DNA of 64,000 nucleotides, taken from Nitrogeniibacter mangrovi. GTDB taxonomy: Bacteria; Pseudomonadota; Gammaproteobacteria; Burkholderiales; Rhodocyclaceae. The position numbers and the translations under genes were made by a program. The notes under the pieces were generated by a model, which saw nothing but the letters and a program-made list of their open reading frames with translations, made no database searches and was not told where the DNA came from. The number at the start of each line of letters is the position of its first letter. The stretch's first letter is position 1. Shown one piece after another: positions 26,419-35,586 of the stretch. Location: the NCBI RefSeq assembly GCF_010983895.1, contig NZ_CP048836.1, forward strand, positions 2,852,001 through 2,916,000. The letters run 5' to 3'.

Positions 26419-27435
26419 CTAGGCTCTCGGCCTGAACAGTGCCCTCGCCTTTTGGGCAATCGACATGAACCCGGACAAATGTGCCTCGAGTTCGATCTCG
26501 GACATGGACTCGCAATCCAGGATGCGTTTCAGGGCATAGGGATGGGCTCCCGGAGGATTGATGCCGACCTCGGTGGTCGTTGCCGAACGCACGTTCAGTT
26601 CCCTCAGCACGGGAAATACCGCTTCGGAGTACACACCACTGGGGTAGCAGAAGTGGCGAAGGCGGGCTTCCGGCGTGCTCAACATGTCGGCGAGCACCTG
26701 CCGGTTTGTGGCAATCTCCCGACGAACCGGCGCGGCGGTCTGATCGTGCAGGGAATGCGTGTGGGTATGGAGTTGAACGTCGATGCCGTGCTCGCTTGCC
26801 GCCCTGACGTCTCCAGACGTCATCAGGCGGAAGGCGTTGCACAGATCCACCACCGACACGTTCACGCCCAGCTCTTCGACGATTCGGGAGAGCTCTCGCG
26901 CCCTGGCCGGCCATGCCTTGTCTCTTCGGAGCCGGCCGAGCAGCTCGGTGATTCGTCTTTCTTCTTCAGCCGCCCCGCCCGTCCCTGGCTGTGGCTGTTC
27001 GCGCGACCATCGCTCGACGAGATATCGAACCAGCACATTCAGGACGGGCTGCTCGTTTGCCACATAGTAGGTCGTTACATACAAGGTGGCGGGCATCTTG
27101 CGCCGGACGAACTCGGGCAGCATGACCTCGCCTGTCCCCCGCCACCCGTCGTCAATGGTGACCGCAACTTCGTCGGGCTGGATGGTACCGGCTCGGTGGC
27201 GATCGATGGCTTCGTCCAGGGGAAGCACCCGGTATCCCGCGCGCTCGAGAAAATCGAGTCGCTCATGGAATGTCTTCTCGCTCATGAAAAGACAGTCTCC
27301 AAAATGTGGGCGCGGTCCGAGCCATATGCCGTGATAACAAAGAATCCTGAGGTGCTTTCGCGTCAGGCGCCTGGCAATCTCGAAAAGCCCCAAGAGCTTT
27401 CCTACGCGGAGGACAGCTTGCTTCACGCGACTCAT
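26419..27435 (-). CDS. Polysaccharide deacetylase family protein (NodB fold)
   Basis: 338 residues. NodB motifs: LCYHGIW (entry), VAVTIDDGWRGTG with the Asp pair (about 90-102), and the metal-binding H-T-H-T-H-S near residue 225. FCYPSG comes near 265 with the following catalytic-side strand. A long insertion of about 65 residues (ERWSREQPQPGTGGAAEEERR...) lies between motifs 1 and 2. Enzymes of this fold remove N- or O-acetyl groups from polysaccharides. There is no signal peptide, so it may act on lipid-linked units at the membrane or be exported with help. Next gene upstream is another deacetylase 13 bases away. Confidence 0.88.
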   Translation of the reverse strand: MSRVKQAVLRVGKLLGLFEIARRLTRKHLRILCYHGIWLGPRPHFGDCLFMSEKTFHERLDFLERAGYRVLPLDEAIDRHRAGTIQPDEVAVTIDDGWRGTGEVMLPEFVRRKMPATLYVTTYYVANEQPVLNVLVRYLVERWSREQPQPGTGGAAEEERRITELLGRLRRDKAWPARARELSRIVEELGVNVSVVDLCNAFRLMTSGDVRAASEHGIDVQLHTHTHSLHDQTAAPVRREIATNRQVLADMLSTPEARLRHFCYPSGVYSEAVFPVLRELNVRSATTTEVGINPPGAHPYALKRILDCESMSEIELEAHLSGFMSIAQKARALFRPRA

Positions 27436-27448
27436 GTTAAGGCCTTTT

Positions 27449-28396
27449 TCACTCAGAAGAGCGCAACATATTCTGTGCTAGCTGAGCGCCGAACTTCAAT
27501 TTACCGGTCGCCCAGGGCGTAAATCGCGGCAACTGAAAAAGATCAGACTCAATCGATGCTACGCCAGGTGTGGTACTGACAGCTCCGAAAAAACCAATTT
27601 CCCTAGCCATTTGGACATGCTCATCCAAATAGTCTTTCCCGGGTCGACCGTTCGGATAGGCGAACAGGTCGACGGGCTTGCCAAGCACGCGTTCGAGCGC
27701 CACCTTGCCATCCCGGATTTCCGACAAAGCCTGCTCGCTCGATAACTTGGCCAGAATCGGATGGGTGACGGTATGAGCGCCGATCTCCATCACCTCCGCC
27801 AGCTTGCGCAATTGATCCGAACTCATCATCAGCGACGATGGAAGCGAAACACCACAACGCGTTGCAAGGTTCGACACATACTCCGCCCGCGCGTCGTACG
27901 CCATGTATTTGGCCGCCTTGTTGATCTTGCCGACAACGCCGATCCGGTCCGCGCGCGTTGCCAAGGCACACGATCCGAGCCCGACATCGGACAGATCGAT
28001 CGACTCGAGCGCCGTATCGAAGATCGAATGGGACACCACGTCATTCCACATGATTCCGCCGTCCAGATACCCCGAGGTCACGAAGAAGGTGGCATGCATG
28101 CCATGCTTTTCCAGCACCGGCAGCGCATTCAGATAATTGTCGGCATATCCGTCGTCGAAGGTGATGCACGCCGCCCTCCGGGGCAGACGCCCCTCGCCCA
28201 ACATGCGCATCGCACTGGACAGGGGGATGACGTCGAACCAGGCCCCGATCCAGCCCAGCATGCGATCGAACTCGTCGACGGAAGGCACGAGGTACCGATT
28301 CAAGTCCTTCTGGCCGAGCACACGATGGAATATGAAGATCGACACGCGCCCGTTGGGGCCATTCGGGGACAATCTGGAGAAAAGATGTTTGAACAT
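27449..28396 (-). CDS. Polysaccharide deacetylase family protein (exosortase-locus type)
   Basis: 315 residues when started at the ATG at 28396, which gives MFKHLFSRLSPNG-, the N-terminus usual for this branch. A TTG 19 codons earlier is unlikely. NodB motifs: SIFIFHRVL, ACITFDDGYADNYLNALPVL (Asp pair about 83-84), MEIGAHTVTHPIL (His pair about 215-219) and LFAYPNGRPGKDY. The H-x3-H pattern needed for metal binding is complete. It is a different branch from the deacetylase 13 bases downstream and from the frameshifted one at 40557, so three deacetylase genes serve this locus. Confidence 0.88.
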   Translation of the reverse strand: MFKHLFSRLSPNGPNGRVSIFIFHRVLGQKDLNRYLVPSVDEFDRMLGWIGAWFDVIPLSSAMRMLGEGRLPRRAACITFDDGYADNYLNALPVLEKHGMHATFFVTSGYLDGGIMWNDVVSHSIFDTALESIDLSDVGLGSCALATRADRIGVVGKINKAAKYMAYDARAEYVSNLATRCGVSLPSSLMMSSDQLRKLAEVMEIGAHTVTHPILAKLSSEQALSEIRDGKVALERVLGKPVDLFAYPNGRPGKDYLDEHVQMAREIGFFGAVSTTPGVASIESDLFQLPRFTPWATGKLKFGAQLAQNMLRSSE

Positions 28397-28597
28397 ATTC
28401 GAATTTCGGCAATATGCCTGTGACCATCGAGGATCAAGCGCGGCGTAGGTCAATCAACGCAACCGGAGGCATGGTCAAGGCAGCACATGCCGGGTAAATC
28501 CTATTCGCAGCCTGTCCGCAGTAAACGCATCCTAGCGAGCCCCGCACGCTTTTCGTTCGGTGCAGGCGCAGACGTCCGGCAATCACGCCGGGAGGCA

Positions 28598-29950
28598 CTA
28601 CCCATGTTCGGGGGCTCTTTGATGCCCCACGGCAAATTGCCCATTGGCTTCACGCTCATTGGATTCCGCAAGCACAGGACGTGCGATGACGCTTTTGGCG
28701 TACCGCTCGGTGACCAGCAGGATCACCATGATGTAGTAGGGCATGTCCCAATACGCCAGCGAGAGGAAAGCCCCGCCCACGGCGAAACCGGCAATGCTGA
28801 CAGTGGCCATGCTCCCCAATGTATGCACCCAGGCCAGTTCCTCATGTTGCGCACCGATCTTCCGCAATCGAATGGCCGCCCGGTAGGTCAGCCACCAAAA
28901 GAGCAAGTAGAGCGAAAGGCCAATGTATCCGTGATCGCCCAGTATTTGAAAATAGATACTGTGGGCGACGAGCGTCTCCTTGGCTTCCGGTGCATACAAG
29001 GAATAAACGACAGGATTCGCCGTGGCAAACCCAGCGCCCGTCACACGATCGTTCGCGATATTGATGGCCATGTGCCACGCGGCGAGCCGCCCCAGCGCCG
29101 AGCTGTCCTGCTGGTAGGTCTCGATCGTCTGCATGCGATCCAGCCACTCCTGAGGCATGAAGAAGAACAGCGCCGGAGCAACCACGATCAGTGCGACGCC
29201 GAGACTCAACTTCGACTTGCTTCGCCACCACAGCAGCGCCCCCATGGCGACGATTGCGAGAAACGCCCCCCGGGACTGGCTGCCGATCGCAGCAACGGTA
29301 CATAGAACAATGCTTGCATAAACAAGCATTTTCATCGTGGATGAGCTGATCTTTCTGAGTAACGGGATTTCGCGGAGGAGATGGACCTCCTTGGCGAGGA
29401 AATACATGAACGGAATCGTGATGACCAAGGCCAAGGCCAGTTCGTTGTTTCCGTTCACCAGGCTGTTGGGCGGTCCCCAAACGCGAAAGGCCCCACCGGT
29501 AAGGATCGTGAAAATGCCCCCTTTGACGCCAAAGAACGCGATCGATCCGGTGACCACGATGATAAAGGCAATGATCTGCTTCCGGGTGATGACGAGAGAT
29601 CCAACCAAGAGCGTCATCACCAATACCTTCAGGACATCAACGAACTTGTCGAGGCTCGCCTCCACCAGGATTGCCGACGCGGTCGTCACACACATCCATA
29701 GCAACAGCAGGATGAGCACCCGGACCGGACCGCCCCCCAGCCACTTGAAATCCTTCGAATGGAAGAAGATCCCCAGGAATGTCACCGCAGCCGCCACAAG
29801 TGCAAACGGCAGATCATAGGCAAACCCCCAACCCAATCGATGGGGGTTCATCAAGCCGATCCAGACCCACAGCAAGGCGCCGATGAAGGGCCGCTTGAGT
29901 GCCGCGAAGGCACCCACGAGAAACAGCAGGGTTACGAGGATATCTCTCAC
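28598..29950 (-). CDS. Wzy-like polymerase / O-glycosylation ligase, exosortase A system-associated
   Basis: 450 residues with about 11-12 hydrophobic helices. It belongs to the Wzy/WaaL superfamily: the large periplasmic loop about residues 245-330 contains LGRLAAWHMAINIANDRVTGAGF and VAHSIYFQILGDHGYIGL, with the conserved arginine and the H-S-x-Y/F-x-x-x-L-G-E/D-x-G motif. The family annotated with exosortase A (TIGR03097) was named a putative O-glycosylation ligase; polymerising the exopolysaccharide is an equally good reading because no other Wzy is seen in the window. It lies 24 bases after the CapK-like gene. Confidence 0.88.
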   Translation of the reverse strand: MRDILVTLLFLVGAFAALKRPFIGALLWVWIGLMNPHRLGWGFAYDLPFALVAAAVTFLGIFFHSKDFKWLGGGPVRVLILLLLWMCVTTASAILVEASLDKFVDVLKVLVMTLLVGSLVITRKQIIAFIIVVTGSIAFFGVKGGIFTILTGGAFRVWGPPNSLVNGNNELALALVITIPFMYFLAKEVHLLREIPLLRKISSSTMKMLVYASIVLCTVAAIGSQSRGAFLAIVAMGALLWWRSKSKLSLGVALIVVAPALFFFMPQEWLDRMQTIETYQQDSSALGRLAAWHMAINIANDRVTGAGFATANPVVYSLYAPEAKETLVAHSIYFQILGDHGYIGLSLYLLFWWLTYRAAIRLRKIGAQHEELAWVHTLGSMATVSIAGFAVGGAFLSLAYWDMPYYIMVILLVTERYAKSVIARPVLAESNEREANGQFAVGHQRAPEHG

Positions 29951-29974
29951 TTGCTCGGTCTCAATCTACCCACA

Positions 29975-31330
29975 TCACGCCGCGATCTTGCTGACCACGT
30001 ATCTGAACTTTCCCGACTTCTCCGCCGGGATCGCGTCGACCACGCGCACATCGATCTGAACCCCGGCACCCAACCGCGCCTGGAGCCCCTCCCGGATCCG
30101 ATGCTGCTCGCTGGATCCAAAACCGGCGCCCGGCCGAACGAAGACCTGAGTCAGCTCACGAGACTCCTGGACGATCTTGAATTCGGCCACGGTGGGGATG
30201 TCTCGCAAGATATAGATGAGCGACAGGCCATGCATGACCGTGCCGTCCTGCGCGATCACGAAATCGGTGCTTCGCCCCTGGATTTCCTTGAGCACCGGCA
30301 ACCCGCGCCCGCATGCACAGGGCCGGTCGTCGAGCACCCCGACATCGCCGGTACGATACCGAATGAAGGGGAAATCCCGGGTGGCCATGTGGGTCACCAC
30401 GATTTCACCGGACTCCCCCGCCGGAAGCACCCGCCCATCCGGGGACACGATCTCGACGATGATGTCCTCGGCGGTGATATGCATGCTACCGGACGGGCAC
30501 TGATGGGCGATGAAACCCGCATCGCGCCCGCCATATCCGTTCGCCACCGGACAACCGAACGCCGATTCGATGAGCTCGCGCTGATGCTCATACAAGCGCT
30601 CCGAGGTGACGAACACCACCTTCAACCCCAGATCGTTCAAGGCAGTGCCCCGTCGCTGGGCGTGCTTCGCGATATGGCTGATGGCCGACGGATAGCCGAA
30701 AAGCATCTTCGGCCGCCGCTCACGGATGCGCGCAACAAACTGATCCAGCTTGGCGTCGGACATTTCGAACGCGGGCAGCAGTTCGGTCCGCATCAAAGTA
30801 TCCCGGATCAGGCGCACCCGATCCTGAGCCCCCAGCTCGATCGGGGAACCCCAGACGACAATCTCGCGATCGCCGATGTCCACGTCCCACCATCGGGTCG
30901 CCCGCCATTTGGCCGCGACATCATGGGTGACGCGTTCCTTGCCGATATAGAAAATCAGCGGTTCGCCGCTGGAGCCCCCGGTGTTGAAGCGCGCCAGATC
31001 GCGTGCGTCGTCCGCCCGGAGCTCGTCGGTATGCGCGCGGATATCGGCCTTGGTCAGGAACGGCAGGCACTGAAGCGCTTCGATGGTGTCGAGCGTCTGC
31101 GGGACGAGTCCGGACGCGGCGAAACGGCGCGCATGGAATGGTGAGTGCCCGGCCACATCGGAAAGGAAGCGGCGCAGACGCTCGAGTCGGTAGGCCGCGA
31201 GGCGCTCTGGCGACCACCACTGCGAGGATTCCATCTGGTGCCGCACCCTGACCGTATCATGTGCTTTCGCCCGCTCCTGGAGCGGAAACAGCACACTGGA
31301 AACAAACTTCGTGTAGAGCCCCACGGTCAC
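29975..31330 (-). CDS. Phenylacetate-CoA ligase-like adenylating protein (CapK/PaaK family)
   Basis: 451 residues. ANL-superfamily, PaaK branch: the ATP loop is ARFNTGGSSGEPLIFY (about 108-123). YGGRDAGFIAHQC comes near 260, and RDFPFIRYRTGDVGVL with DDRPCACGRGLPVLKEIQGRS near 318-350; the two Cys of the CACG motif are typical. The C-terminal lysine is in AEKSGKFRYV. CapK-type proteins are frequent in capsule loci and their substrates are mostly unknown. The start is GTG 31330, overlapping the stop of the upstream glycosyltransferase (GTGA), with AAGG 5 bases before it; GTG 31324 is an alternative. Longer upstream readings overlap the other gene and are rejected. Confidence 0.87.
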   Translation of the reverse strand: MTVGLYTKFVSSVLFPLQERAKAHDTVRVRHQMESSQWWSPERLAAYRLERLRRFLSDVAGHSPFHARRFAASGLVPQTLDTIEALQCLPFLTKADIRAHTDELRADDARDLARFNTGGSSGEPLIFYIGKERVTHDVAAKWRATRWWDVDIGDREIVVWGSPIELGAQDRVRLIRDTLMRTELLPAFEMSDAKLDQFVARIRERRPKMLFGYPSAISHIAKHAQRRGTALNDLGLKVVFVTSERLYEHQRELIESAFGCPVANGYGGRDAGFIAHQCPSGSMHITAEDIIVEIVSPDGRVLPAGESGEIVVTHMATRDFPFIRYRTGDVGVLDDRPCACGRGLPVLKEIQGRSTDFVIAQDGTVMHGLSLIYILRDIPTVAEFKIVQESRELTQVFVRPGAGFGSSEQHRIREGLQARLGAGVQIDVRVVDAIPAEKSGKFRYVVSKIAA

Positions 31331-32445
31331 TTCCCCCTTGCGCCGGAAACGGCCACCGGCGCCGCCTCCTTGCACACACTCCGGTAAACGGACAGCCACT
31401 GCGCGCGTACCTGTGGCCATTCGTAGCGCCGCACTTCGTCGATGCCTGCCACTGACAGGCTCTGGTGCAACGCCGGGTCGGTCAGCACATCGACGATCGC
31501 GTTCGCCATCGCCTCGTCGTCGCCTGGTGGTACCAACAGCCCGGTTCGGCCATCCTCGACGATGAACGGCACGCCGCCGACACGGGTGGATACGACCGGC
31601 ACCCCGCAGGCCATCGACTCGAGAACGGAGTTGGGCATGTTATCCACATGGCTGGGATTGAGGGAGACATCGGCGCTCCGATAGAGCGCCGCCATCTCGT
31701 CTCGATCGAGTCGCCCCGTGAAACGGACGACGTCCGCCAACGCCAGCGCGTTGGTCAGATCCCGCAATGCGTCCGCCTGCGGACCGGACCCGGCGATGGA
31801 CAACCAGGCCTCGGGCACGCGCCCACGCACACGGGCGAAGGCGCGCAGCGCCACATCGATCCCGTAGATGCTCTCCAGATTGCGCGCGATCACGATGTGG
31901 TGGCCACGCACCCGAGCGGCATCCGCGGGCCGGAAACGCGCCGCGTCGATGATGTTGGGAACGATCCGGCTTGTCATGCCGAAACGGTCGAAAATGCCCG
32001 CCAGAAATCCGGACGGCACGACCAGCGCGTCCGCTCTTGCCATGGTTCTCGACACGGCGTTGGCCGAACGCTCGAGAAACGATTCGGCCTCGCCACCGCG
32101 GTAGTTGACCACCACGGGCACGCCACGCAGACGGGCGACCCAGATCGCCGGCGCGGCGAACAAATGCCACGACCAGCCGGAATTGGCCATCACGTGGGCG
32201 ACGTCCGCGCGTCCGAACGATGTCCACAGGCGAACCAGATAGGGAACGAGCCGGAACAGCGCCCGCAGACCACGCATCCGCCCGGCCCAGGCCGGACGAT
32301 ACGGTGCGTTGGTCTGCACCAGTTCGACCCGGGCGCCCTCGCTCGAGAGCAACTCGGCCAGCTGACGGGTTTGATTCGCCATGCCACCGGCTGGCGGCGG
32401 CAGCGGACCGACCAGAGCGATGCGCAAGCCGTCAAACCCCATCAT
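31327..32445 (-). CDS. Glycosyltransferase family 4
   Basis: 372-residue GT-B retaining glycosyltransferase. Acceptor half: ALVGPLPPPAGGMANQTRQLAELL with the glycine-rich loop. Donor half: LSIAGSGPQADALRD, VRFTGRLDRDEMAALYRSADVSLNPSHVDNMPNSVLESMACGVPVVSTRVGG (about 255-305). This holds the E-x7-E nucleotide-sugar motif in modified form (N-S-V-L-E-S-M-A-C-G). It is coupled to both neighbours by 4-base overlaps. The sugar added is unknown. Confidence 0.92.
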   Translation of the reverse strand: MMGFDGLRIALVGPLPPPAGGMANQTRQLAELLSSEGARVELVQTNAPYRPAWAGRMRGLRALFRLVPYLVRLWTSFGRADVAHVMANSGWSWHLFAAPAIWVARLRGVPVVVNYRGGEAESFLERSANAVSRTMARADALVVPSGFLAGIFDRFGMTSRIVPNIIDAARFRPADAARVRGHHIVIARNLESIYGIDVALRAFARVRGRVPEAWLSIAGSGPQADALRDLTNALALADVVRFTGRLDRDEMAALYRSADVSLNPSHVDNMPNSVLESMACGVPVVSTRVGGVPFIVEDGRTGLLVPPGDDEAMANAIVDVLTDPALHQSLSVAGIDEVRRYEWPQVRAQWLSVYRSVCKEAAPVAVSGARGK

Positions 32446-33644
32446 CCGCTCCGCCCCGTCAACGCCTGATAGACCGGAACGTACTGGGCCACGCTGTTGG
32501 TCCAGTTACGGACATCTTCGACAAAACGGCGCCCTGCCTGGCGCATGTCATCCCATGCGCTCCGACGGGCGAACAACTCGTCGATGGACCCCGCCAAGGC
32601 CTCGGCGTTGCCCGCCGGAAACAGCACGCCCGTCTCGCCGTCGCGAATCAGCTCCTTGTGCCCGCCAACGTCGGAGGCAATGAAAATACGTCCCTGGGCC
32701 ATGGCCTCGAGTGGCTTGAGCGGTGTGACCAGTTCGGTCAAGCGCATCGAGTGGCGCGGATAAGCGAGCACATCGACGAGATCGTAGTATCGCTGAACCT
32801 CGGCGTGCGGCACGCGACCGGTGAATACGACCCGGTCCGCAATCCCCAGTGCATTCGCCTGTTGTTTGAGCTTGTCTTCCTGAGGGCCGCCTCCCACAAG
32901 CAGCATCCGAGCGGAAGGTCGCCGTGCCGAAAGCCGCGAGAAGGCCTCGAGCAGCAAATCCAGTCCTTCGTATGCGTAGAACGATCCGATGAAGCCGATC
33001 ACTTCGCAGCCGGCCAGACCCAACGACGACTTGAGCGCCTCGTCGGCCACGCCGCCCATCTGGAAACTGTCGACGTTGACCGCGTTGGGAATCACCGTGA
33101 CCTTGGCGCCGGGAATACCCCGGCCGAGCATGTCGTTTCTGAGGCCCTCGCAGATGGTGAACACATGATCGGCCCGTTTCAGCGCCCGCGTCTCAAGCGC
33201 GCGGGTAAGCCGATAACGAAGACTGTTCTCCCGTGTCGTCCCATGATCGACCGCCGCATCTTCCCAGAACGCCCGGACTTCATACACCACCGGAATCCCT
33301 GCACGGCGACCGACCTTCAACGCCGGCAGCGCATTGAGCACGGGAGAGTGCGCATGAATCACGTCCGGCCGAAGCTGCGCCACCAGTGCGTCCAGACGCG
33401 ATTCGATCGCGCGCATCATCGCCAGCTCGCCAAGCACGGGCAGCGAAACACCCGGCACCGGAGTGCGATGAAAGGTCAGCCCGTCGACCTCCTCGACCAA
33501 GGCATCGGTCATGCCCTGCTTGGGGGAGGTGAGATGAAAGGTCTCCCAACCCAGGGCACGCTGCCCCTTGAGCAGGTTGGCGGTCCGGAACGTATATCCA
33601 CTGTGCAAGGGGATGGAATGATCGAGAACGTGGACAACCCGCAT
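32442..33644 (-). CDS. Glycosyltransferase, exosortase A system-associated (GT4)
   Basis: 400 residues. It begins MRVVHVLDHSIPLHSGYTFRTANLL, the N-terminus typical of the exosortase-A glycosyltransferase family TIGR04063. The donor half has VIGFIGSFYAYEGLDLLLEAF, LLVGGGPQEDKLK and LTELVTPLKPLEAMAQGRIFIASDVGGHKELI, with the E-A-M-A motif. The ATG at 33644 is preceded by GGGAG at 9 bases and overlaps the end of the amidotransferase gene region; an upstream ATG (33683) lies inside that gene and is rejected. The 4-base overlap with the next gene shows coupling. Confidence 0.92.
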   Translation of the reverse strand: MRVVHVLDHSIPLHSGYTFRTANLLKGQRALGWETFHLTSPKQGMTDALVEEVDGLTFHRTPVPGVSLPVLGELAMMRAIESRLDALVAQLRPDVIHAHSPVLNALPALKVGRRAGIPVVYEVRAFWEDAAVDHGTTRENSLRYRLTRALETRALKRADHVFTICEGLRNDMLGRGIPGAKVTVIPNAVNVDSFQMGGVADEALKSSLGLAGCEVIGFIGSFYAYEGLDLLLEAFSRLSARRPSARMLLVGGGPQEDKLKQQANALGIADRVVFTGRVPHAEVQRYYDLVDVLAYPRHSMRLTELVTPLKPLEAMAQGRIFIASDVGGHKELIRDGETGVLFPAGNAEALAGSIDELFARRSAWDDMRQAGRRFVEDVRNWTNSVAQYVPVYQALTGRSG

Positions 33645-33645
33645 G

Positions 33646-35565
33646 TCAGCGCTCTCCCGCCGGGTTGGCTGGGGCATCGACACCCCGCTGCAGGAAACGC
33701 TCGAACATCATCAAGGTCCACAGCGGCGCGCTGTAGTCGCGCCGCCCCGACTGGTGATCGGCCACCAGTCGGGCGAGCACGTCCATGTCGAAGATTCCTG
33801 CGTCCGCCATCACCTCGCTGGACAGCGCCGTCTTGACCCGCTCCTTGAGCGGGCCGCGGAACCAGCGGGCCAGCGGCACCGCGAAGCCCATCTTGGGACG
33901 GTAGAGCACGTCGGACGGCAGGCGGGGTTCGAGGCTCTTCTTGAACAGGTACTTGCCTTCCTGTCCGCGAATCTTCATGCCGTTGGGCAGCGAGGCCAGC
34001 CATTCGACCAGCGGGTGATCCATGAGCGGTTCGCGCACCTCCAGCGAATGGGCCATGCTCGCCCGGTCCACCTTGGTGTTGATGTCGCCCACCAGATAGG
34101 TCTTGAGATCGAGGTACTGGATCTGCGCGAGCGGATCCTCGGTGCCGGCGTTGGCCGCGTGACGGCGGAACACTTCGAGCCCGTTGTAACCGGCCAGTTC
34201 GCGCTGGAACGCGGGCGAAAACAGGCGTCGGCGCATGTCGTCGCGGATGATGGACACCGAATGGAAGTAGGCCTCGACGGAATCGCGGGCGAGCGCCTGG
34301 AAGGTCGTCTTGGCGCGGAACACGCGCGGCGCCCAGTCCGCCTTGGGGTACAGGCGCCCCAGCAGGCCGAAGACCGGCCGCCGCACCCCGTAAGGCAGCG
34401 CGTCGCGCATGCGCTGCTCCATCAGGTGCAGGCGATAGCGACGGTAGCCGCCGAAGCTCTCGTCGCCGCCGTCGCCCGACAGGGACACGGTGACATGCTT
34501 GCGCGCCAGCTCGCACACCCGGTAGGTGGGGATCGCCGAGCTGTCCGCATAGGGCTCGTCATACAGGGACGAGAGCGTGTCGATGAGGTCGAAGTCGTCC
34601 GACTTCACCGTCTCGACATGATGATTGGTGTGGTACCGCCCCGCCACCATCTCGGCAAAGGCCGATTCGTTGAAGGCGGGATCGTCGAAGGCAATCGAGC
34701 AGGTATTGACGGGCGCGGTGGACAGATCCGCCATGGTGGCGACCACCGCGCTCGAATCGACCCCGCCCGACAGGAAGGCGCCCAGCGGCACTTCAGAGAT
34801 CATGCGCAGTCGGATCGACTCGTGAAGCCGCGCGTCCAGTTCGGCCATCGCATCTTCGAACGAGATCGGGTTGTCGAGGGTGAAGCGCACGTCCCAGTAG
34901 GGCTTGCTCGCCGGCACCGGCTGACCGCGACGCAAGGTCAGCGTGTGGCCCGGATCGAGCTTGGCCGCGCCCTTGAAGATGGTGCGCGGCTCGGCCGCGT
35001 AGCCGAGCGCGAAATACTCTTCGACCGCCAAGGGATCGATCCGTCGGTCCAGCGCCGGATGGGCCATGAGCACTTTCAACTCGGAGCCGAAGGCGAAGCT
35101 GCCGTCGCCGAGCTGGGCGTAGAACAGCGGCTTGACGCCCAGGCGGTCGCGCGCAAGAAACAGCATGTCGCGATTGCGGTCCCACAAGGCGAAGGCGAAC
35201 ATGCCGCGGAAGCGCTCGACGCAGGCCTCGCCCCAGGCCTCCCAGGCATGGACGATTACCTCGGTGTCGCTGTGGGTATGGAACACGTGGCCCAGGGCCT
35301 GGAGCTCGGGCACCAGCTCCTGGAAATTGTAGATCTCGCCGTTGAAGACCACGCACACCGAGCCGTCTTCGTTGAACAGCGGCTGTTGGCCGGTGGCCAG
35401 ATCGATGATCGACAGGCGTCGATGCGCCAGCGCGACGCCCGGCTCGAAGTGATAGCCGCCTTCGTCGGGGCCGCGATGGAACTGGACGTCACTCATGCGC
35501 GTGACCAGTTCCCGCGAAAATTCGCGCTTCCCCTGCAGGTCGAACAAGCCGGCGATGCCACACAT
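33646..35565 (-). CDS. Glutamine-hydrolysing amidotransferase, XrtA/PEP-CTERM system (asparagine-synthase family)
   Basis: 639 residues. The N-terminus MCGIAGLFD supplies the catalytic Cys2 of a class II glutaminase, with RGPDEGG (about 31-37) and VFNGEIYNF (about 73-81) for glutamine binding. The synthetase domain has FLSGGVDSSAVVATM (about 265-279) and LSGDGGDESFGGYRRY (about 358-373). So, unlike the paralogue at 14073, ammonia channelling should work. The family (TIGR03108) is regularly found in exosortase-A loci and probably amidates a sugar acid of the repeat unit or a related carboxylate; the true target is unproven. It lies in the middle of the glycosyltransferase run, 21 bases after the preceding gene. 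Confidence 0.93.
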   Translation of the reverse strand: MCGIAGLFDLQGKREFSRELVTRMSDVQFHRGPDEGGYHFEPGVALAHRRLSIIDLATGQQPLFNEDGSVCVVFNGEIYNFQELVPELQALGHVFHTHSDTEVIVHAWEAWGEACVERFRGMFAFALWDRNRDMLFLARDRLGVKPLFYAQLGDGSFAFGSELKVLMAHPALDRRIDPLAVEEYFALGYAAEPRTIFKGAAKLDPGHTLTLRRGQPVPASKPYWDVRFTLDNPISFEDAMAELDARLHESIRLRMISEVPLGAFLSGGVDSSAVVATMADLSTAPVNTCSIAFDDPAFNESAFAEMVAGRYHTNHHVETVKSDDFDLIDTLSSLYDEPYADSSAIPTYRVCELARKHVTVSLSGDGGDESFGGYRRYRLHLMEQRMRDALPYGVRRPVFGLLGRLYPKADWAPRVFRAKTTFQALARDSVEAYFHSVSIIRDDMRRRLFSPAFQRELAGYNGLEVFRRHAANAGTEDPLAQIQYLDLKTYLVGDINTKVDRASMAHSLEVREPLMDHPLVEWLASLPNGMKIRGQEGKYLFKKSLEPRLPSDVLYRPKMGFAVPLARWFRGPLKERVKTALSSEVMADAGIFDMDVLARLVADHQSGRRDYSAPLWTLMMFERFLQRGVDAPANPAGER

Positions 35566-35586
35566 AGATCGTTTCTCTGTTGCTGG